DNA of 41,378 bases from an uncultured bacterium (GTDB lineage: Bacteria > Patescibacteriota > Minisyncoccia > Phycocordibacterales > PALSA-1337). The stretch covers positions 199,739-241,116 of the forward strand of contig CAIMDG010000002.1 of assembly GCA_903839725.1 (NCBI GenBank). Reading direction: 5' to 3'. Shown in pieces: positions 37,892 through 41,378 of this stretch (within the stretch, counting starts at the first letter, position 1; every line of letters starts with the position of its first letter). Both the position numbers and the translations under genes were made by a program. The notes beneath the pieces are model-generated. The model saw only the letters and a list, made by a program, of their open reading frames with translations. It was not told the origin of the DNA and did not search any database.

Positions 37892-38689
37892 TTATCCAAT
37901 AACTACATCGATAGGACAATGGTCTGAGCCCATTATTTCATCAAGTATTCGTGTCTTTGTCACGAGGTCGAGAGCCCCTTTTGAAGCAAAAAAGTAGTCT
38001 ATTCTCCACCCCACATTACGCTCTCTGGCGAATGTTTTCATATCCCAATAGGTATACTTTCCGACCTCATTTTGGTGAAAAAATCTGAACACATCGGTAT
38101 ACCCAGCGTCAATAACTGTATCTATCCAGGCACGCTCAATAGGGAGGAACCCGGTATTCTCAGAATTCTCCTTAGGACGTGCCAAATCGATCTCTGTATG
38201 TGCGGTATTTATATCTCCTGTGAAGATAACCTCATACCCCTTCTTTCTTTGAGTATTGATGTATTTCAAGAACTGGTCATAAAAGCGCAATTTGAAGTCC
38301 AGACGTTCCGGACCACCAGCTCCATTGGGGATATAGGTGTTAATAACAACAAATTTTGTTTTTGGTTCCTTCTTGCTAATTCCCTTATCGAAGAAAAGAG
38401 CGATGAAACGACCTTCCTGGTCCAATTCAGGGACACCAAAACCAAAATCAGCCTTTTCTGGTTTAATTTTTGAATAGATAGCCACACCGCTGTAGCCCTT
38501 TCTGCCTTTTGAGTGATCAAAGTATGAAAAATAACCCTGAGGATTGCGGACACCTTCTTCGAGTTGTTCCGCTTCAGCTTTTACCTCTTGAATACAGTAA
38601 ATATCTGGGGATTCATTCAAGAACCAATCAAAAGCACCTTTTTTAACATTGGCGCGAAGTCCGTTCACATTCCATGAGATGATTCGCAT
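37892..38689 (-). CDS. xth: Exodeoxyribonuclease III (AP endonuclease)
   Basis: EEP-superfamily nuclease that cuts DNA at abasic sites and trims 3' ends in base excision repair. 265 residues. MRIISWNVNGLRANVKKG carries the metal/phosphate Asn7, YCIQEVKAE the metal ligand Glu35, VIFTGDINTAHTEIDLARP the catalytic Asp/Asn pair, RNVGWRIDYFFAS the conserved DNA-binding strand, and MGSDHCPIDVVI the terminal Asp-His. All active-site residues are present. The start is the first ATG of the frame and gives the standard N-terminus. It stands alone on the minus strand after the hairpin-rich region. Confidence 0.96.
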   Translation of the reverse strand: MRIISWNVNGLRANVKKGAFDWFLNESPDIYCIQEVKAEAEQLEEGVRNPQGYFSYFDHSKGRKGYSGVAIYSKIKPEKADFGFGVPELDQEGRFIALFFDKGISKKEPKTKFVVINTYIPNGAGGPERLDFKLRFYDQFLKYINTQRKKGYEVIFTGDINTAHTEIDLARPKENSENTGFLPIERAWIDTVIDAGYTDVFRFFHQNEVGKYTYWDMKTFARERNVGWRIDYFFASKGALDLVTKTRILDEIMGSDHCPIDVVIG

Positions 38690-38764
38690 GAGAAAAGTAT
38701 AGCAGAATGAGAGAATAAAGGTATAAAAGTATGAGGGTATGATGGTATAGAAACAAAATAATTA

Positions 38765-38829
38765 TATACAATGAATTTATCTCAGAGTATAATTGCCTGC
38801 ACACACAACGTGTACAAACCACGCTGTGT
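38765..38829 (+). promoter_or_regulatory. Promoter and leader hairpin of the 182-aa membrane protein gene
   Basis: Consensus TATAAT (38788-38793) with a weak TATACA (38765-38770) 17 bases upstream. The predicted start (~38800) is followed directly by ACACAACGTG (38803-38812) pairing with CACGCTGTGT (38820-38829), 9 of 10 bases, so the mRNA would begin with a hairpin. Confidence 0.5.
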
Positions 38830-38851
38830 GGATTATCAACTAATCCCGCAT

Positions 38852-39400
38852 ATGAAACACACACTCGTTCATTCACTAGTCGGCGTTCCAAAATATATCG
38901 CCGGTTTTCTATTCACGCTGGTATTTCGTCTCCTCTCGCCATTTCTTGGCTTGTGGAACGTATCGCCTCTCATGGCAACCGAATTGGCTGGTTCAAAAGC
39001 CTATGGACCTTGGGTTGGTGGTTTATACGGTGCACTCAGCATTGTATTGCTCGACATCATTGTCGGCAGAACCGGCTCGTGGACATTCATCACAGCCATC
39101 ACCTATGGCGTGGTAGGCGTTTGGGGATCGTATTTCCTCAAGAATCGCTCCGCATCAGCAATGAACTTTGTCGTGGCAAGTATAGTCGGGACATTGTTCT
39201 TTGATCTGGTAACCGGAGTATTGATGGGTCCACTTCTCTACCACCAACCGTGGATTGAGGCGATCGTCGGTCAAATTCCATTTACCTTGAGACACCTTGC
39301 GGGGAATACATTCTTCGCACTGGTTCTCGCCCCATGGTTCTACACAAAAATCATGGAAAATCCGAAGTGGGAACTTTCCCGCTTTTTCAAGACTGCATAG
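38852..39400 (+). CDS. Polytopic membrane protein, ECF-transporter S-component-like, 182 aa
   Basis: I chose the ATG at 38852 (MKHTLVHSLVGVPKYIAGF); a longer frame from 38771 would include the promoter hairpin. Five or six hydrophobic helices are predicted (GFLFTLVFRLLSPFLGLW; WVGGLYGALSIVLLDIIVG; FITAITYGVVGVWGSYF; FVVASIVGTLFFDLVTGVL; TFFALVLAPWFY). The N-terminal NVSPLMATELAGSKAYGP segment and the size resemble vitamin-uptake S-components and related small integral proteins, but I cannot assign a substrate. No EcfA or EcfT is nearby, and in CPR these are usually shared. It ends at a GC-rich terminator. Confidence 0.7.
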   Translation: MKHTLVHSLVGVPKYIAGFLFTLVFRLLSPFLGLWNVSPLMATELAGSKAYGPWVGGLYGALSIVLLDIIVGRTGSWTFITAITYGVVGVWGSYFLKNRSASAMNFVVASIVGTLFFDLVTGVLMGPLLYHQPWIEAIVGQIPFTLRHLAGNTFFALVLAPWFYTKIMENPKWELSRFFKTA

Positions 39401-39415
39401 GCAGCTAAAATATCG

Positions 39416-39446
39416 AAGCGCCCGGTCTCGTACTGGGCGCTTTTTT
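39416..39446 (+). terminator. Terminator after the membrane protein gene
   Basis: AAGCGCCC (39416-39423) pairs with GGGCGCTT (39435-39442), with extra inner pairing, followed by T-runs. It overlaps the stop of the convergent recombinase gene. Confidence 0.85.
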
Positions 39447-40368
39447 ATTTTCTCTTATTATGAAATTGTTTATGAATCCTTTTTAATTCACTATCCGTCA
39501 CGTGAGTATAAATTTGAGTCGTAGAAATGTTAGCGTGACCAAGAAGCATCTGTACTGAACGCAGATCAGCACCATTACCGAGAAGATCCGTAGCGAAACA
39601 GTGACGAATCACGTGTGGAGTTACTTTTTTTGAAATACCAGCTTTGATCGCATAGTATTTGACGATGCGCTCGATAGAGCGGCTGGTAAGTGCGGTCTCT
39701 TTGGTTTTATTTGATTCATTTTTTCCAACTTTCACGAACATTGCATCATCAACATCAACTCTTTTATCCAAATATCTCTTAACAATCTTTTTTGCTTCAT
39801 CAGATAAGAAAACGACACGAACTTTGTCTCCTTTACCACGAATAGAAAACTCATCCGATGAAAGATCAAGATCTCGAGGCAGGGAACAGAGCTCTGAGAC
39901 ACGTAAACCCGTAGAAAAGAGGAGTTCGAGAATAGCCTTATCACGTAATGACTTAACATCGTCACCGTCAGGAGCTTTGAGCAGGCGACCGAGTTCATCG
40001 GCAGAAATGACATCAATGTGTCGCTCACCAACTTTGGCAAGCTCAATATATTCAGGGGAGAGTGTCTTCACGCCGCGCTTCGCGAGATATTTCAGGAATG
40101 CACGCAATGCAATCAGGTAGTAGTTTTGGGTCTTCTTCTTCAAAGTAGCTCCTGTTGCCTTATTATTGCCGGTTGATTGGCGATTGAGCCATAAGCGGTA
40201 TTCGCGCATGGTTGATTCGCTGAGATCTTTCGGATCTTTTATCTTGGCAAATTCAATAAATCGAGTGAGATAATGATTGTAATTCTCAACAGTTTTAACC
40301 GAACGACCCTTTTCGATCTCTATATATTCAAGAAACTGTTGTTTGAGGTCATGAATATTGTGCGACAT
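39445..40368 (-). CDS. Tyrosine recombinase of the Xer family
   Basis: 307 residues. N-terminal SAM-like core-binding domain (FLEYIEIEKGRSVKTVENYN, LSESTMREYRLWLN) and catalytic domain with Arg in ELLFSTGLRVSELCSL, Lys in the beta-hairpin FSIRGKGDKVRVVFL, HVIRHCFATDLLGNGADL (H-x-x-R), LGHANISTTQIYTHV (His, nucleophile Tyr). This is the single-Xer type expected to resolve chromosome dimers at a dif site; XerC, XerD and XerA cannot be told apart by eye. It is a chromosomal housekeeping enzyme but could also act on elements that use Xer, which is relevant to the rny 3'-end repeats. Flanked by rpsO on the opposite strand. Confidence 0.93.
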   Translation of the reverse strand: MSHNIHDLKQQFLEYIEIEKGRSVKTVENYNHYLTRFIEFAKIKDPKDLSESTMREYRLWLNRQSTGNNKATGATLKKKTQNYYLIALRAFLKYLAKRGVKTLSPEYIELAKVGERHIDVISADELGRLLKAPDGDDVKSLRDKAILELLFSTGLRVSELCSLPRDLDLSSDEFSIRGKGDKVRVVFLSDEAKKIVKRYLDKRVDVDDAMFVKVGKNESNKTKETALTSRSIERIVKYYAIKAGISKKVTPHVIRHCFATDLLGNGADLRSVQMLLGHANISTTQIYTHVTDSELKRIHKQFHNKRK

Positions 40369-40417
40369 GTATATATTCTAGCATATGGGTCTAAAAGCGA
40401 GGTATTTGTAGGTAAAC

Positions 40418-40446
40418 TTGCAGGCTCGACTCATTCATGCTACTAT
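40418..40446 (+). promoter_or_regulatory. rpsO promoter
   Basis: TTGCAG (40418-40423), 17-bp spacer, TACTAT (40441-40446) with an upstream TGC extended -10. The start is very close to the ATG at 40456, so the leader is only a few bases long or absent. Confidence 0.6.
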
Positions 40447-40455
40447 GTTTCGACT

Positions 40456-40722
40456 ATGTTAACGACACGTCAAAAGACAAAGATCATCAAGGAAACAGGG
40501 ATTCACGACAAGGACACTGGTTCACCAGAAATCCAGGTCGCTCTTTTGAGTAAGAAAATCACTGAATTGACTGATCACCTCAAGAAACACAAGAAAGACA
40601 ACCACTCACGCCGTGGTCTCCTCGGTATGGTTGCTGATCGTCAGACACATCTCGGATATCTCAAGAAGAAATACCCAAAGCGTTACGCAACGATCATCAA
40701 GAAGCTGGATCTCAAGAAATAA
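40456..40722 (+). CDS. rpsO: 30S ribosomal protein S15
   Basis: Primary-binding protein of the 30S platform, contacting helices 20-22 of 16S rRNA. 88 residues, the normal size; I start at the ATG at 40456 (MLTTRQKTKIIKE), while a longer in-frame ORF upstream is antisense to the recombinase start and has no S15 similarity. Signatures: HDKDTGSPEIQVALLSKKI, TDHLKKHKKDNHSRRGLLGM and YLKKKYPKRYATIIKKLDLKK. The predicted promoter leaves almost no leader. This means that the classical S15 autoregulatory pseudoknot leader of E. coli is absent. A very long hairpin follows the stop. Confidence 0.97.
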   Translation: MLTTRQKTKIIKETGIHDKDTGSPEIQVALLSKKITELTDHLKKHKKDNHSRRGLLGMVADRQTHLGYLKKKYPKRYATIIKKLDLKK

Positions 40723-40729
40723 TCGAAAA

Positions 40730-40792
40730 AATGATCAATTATCAATAACACAATGCTCGATTGAACATTGTGTTATTGATAATTGAGTCATT
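40730..40792. repeat. Long near-perfect hairpin after rpsO
   Basis: A 21-bp perfect stem (40735-40755 with 40766-40786) continues after a single bulged G (40787) for five more pairs (40730-40734 with 40788-40792). The loop is CTCGATTGAA. No clean T-run follows, so it may be an mRNA 3'-end stabiliser or a small MITE-like insert rather than a plain terminator. Confidence 0.78.
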
Positions 40793-40868
40793 ATATTCTG
40801 TGCTATCATAGTAATAGTCTCTTTCACAATTTAAAAACTTTTTTAATACATTTAGCTAACTCATTTTT

Positions 40869-41378
40869 ATGTCAATAATCAAACACAAAGAACAACGCGT
40901 CGGTATCTATATCGATGCACAAAATCTCTATCATAGTGCGAAAAATCTCTATCACTCTAAAGTCAATTTCGGGGCCATTGTCAAAGATGTTCTCGATGGA
41001 CGCAAACTCATTCGTGCCGTGGCATATGTCATCGCCACAGAAGCAGGGGATGAAAATGCTTTCTTCGATGCCCTCACCAAAATGGGTATCGAAACCAAGG
41101 TCAAAGATCTCCAAATCTTCAGCTCTGGTGCAAAGAAAGCAGACTGGGATGTCGGTCTCGCTATCGATGCAGTCGTCATGGCTCCCAAGCTCGACGTCGT
41201 CATCATAGTTGCCGGTGACGGTGACTTCATCCCACTCGTGCAATATCTCCAAATGAGTCAGGGTTGCCAAGTCGAGGTTGTCTCCTTCGGCAAATCTACT
41301 TCTGGAAAACTTATCGAAGTCGCTGATCACTTTACTGATCTGGATGAAAATCCAAATAAGTATTTATTGAGATCAGGG
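40869..41378 (+). CDS. NYN-domain (PIN-like, LabA/DUF88) protein, C-terminus cut by window end
   Basis: Translated from the ATG at 40869; the frame is open for 170 codons to the window end. The NYN fold of PIN-like nucleases is clear: VGIYIDAQNLYHSA with Asp16, DWDVGLAIDAVVMAPKLDVV with acidic residues, VIIVAGDGDFIPLVQYL, and QVEVVSFGKSTSGKLIEVAD. The acidic cluster (Asp16, the DWDV Asp, and GDGD) matches the metal-binding site of LabA/YaeH-like RNases (family knowledge; activity not shown). It is downstream of rpsO and the long hairpin, with a possible extended -10 (TGCTATCAT) near 40800. The C-terminal part is outside the window. Confidence 0.9.
   Translation, partial: MSIIKHKEQRVGIYIDAQNLYHSAKNLYHSKVNFGAIVKDVLDGRKLIRAVAYVIATEAGDENAFFDALTKMGIETKVKDLQIFSSGAKKADWDVGLAIDAVVMAPKLDVVIIVAGDGDFIPLVQYLQMSQGCQVEVVSFGKSTSGKLIEVADHFTDLDENPNKYLLRSG

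Noticed and set aside
1-41378. CRISPR arrays, prophage structural genes, insertion-sequence transposases
   Set aside because: I saw no regularly spaced direct repeats, capsid or tail genes, or transposase motifs.

Overview
The window reads as a stretch of chromosome from a Candidate Phyla Radiation bacterium (Patescibacteria), most likely of the Parcubacteria/Paceibacteria group. The reasons are an AT-rich genome with short spacers, few strong Shine-Dalgarno sites, a trigger factor that lacks the PPIase domain, RNase Y, a membrane pyrophosphatase, a compact type IV pilus operon, and many small proteins of unknown function. No rRNA is present, so placement below phylum is inference.

Layout. 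1-7322 (minus strand) is a type IV pilus operon, pilB-pilC-three prepilin-like proteins, followed by triosephosphate isomerase (cut by the window edge). 7431-9404 is the first of four divergent gene pairs made of a TrmB-family regulator and a Leu/Ile/Val-type substrate-binding protein (SBP). 9601-22267 is mostly housekeeping: nusA, a K+-independent H+-pyrophosphatase, several small unknown genes, an orphan TrmB regulator, trigger factor, rsmE, clpP and rny (RNase Y). 22282-24025 is an accessory patch in which the 3' end of rny is present three times and flanks a toxin-antitoxin pair and a membrane protein. 24047-32430 carries three more SBP/TrmB pairs, interrupted by a membrane-anchored trypsin-like protease, HU and a methyltransferase. 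32476-35010 holds envelope and unknown genes and a YraN-like nuclease; four tRNA genes lie at 33815-35578 (Gly-TCC, Pro-TGG, Gly-GCC, Arg-TCG). 35639-41378 holds the CCA-adding enzyme, a 760-base gene-free region rich in hairpins, exonuclease III, a membrane protein, a Xer recombinase, rpsO and an NYN-domain protein cut by the window end.

The most interesting system is the set of SBP/TrmB modules. There are four SBPs, each with an N-terminal membrane anchor and no lipobox cysteine, and five TrmB-like regulators, yet no ABC permease or ATPase in 41 kb. Each regulator start region carries its own palindrome of about 17-26 bp with TG...CA ends. In two modules the palindrome overlaps the -35 box of a near-consensus SBP promoter. 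The half-site sequence varies together with the residues of the predicted recognition helix. This looks like a locally expanded family of ligand-responsive binding-protein modules with diverged, specific operators.

The second notable structure is the triplicated rny 3' end. Two copies are identical over 66 bp. The third differs only at synonymous codon positions. This fits repeated insertion of accessory cassettes at the end of an essential gene with the reading frame restored each time.
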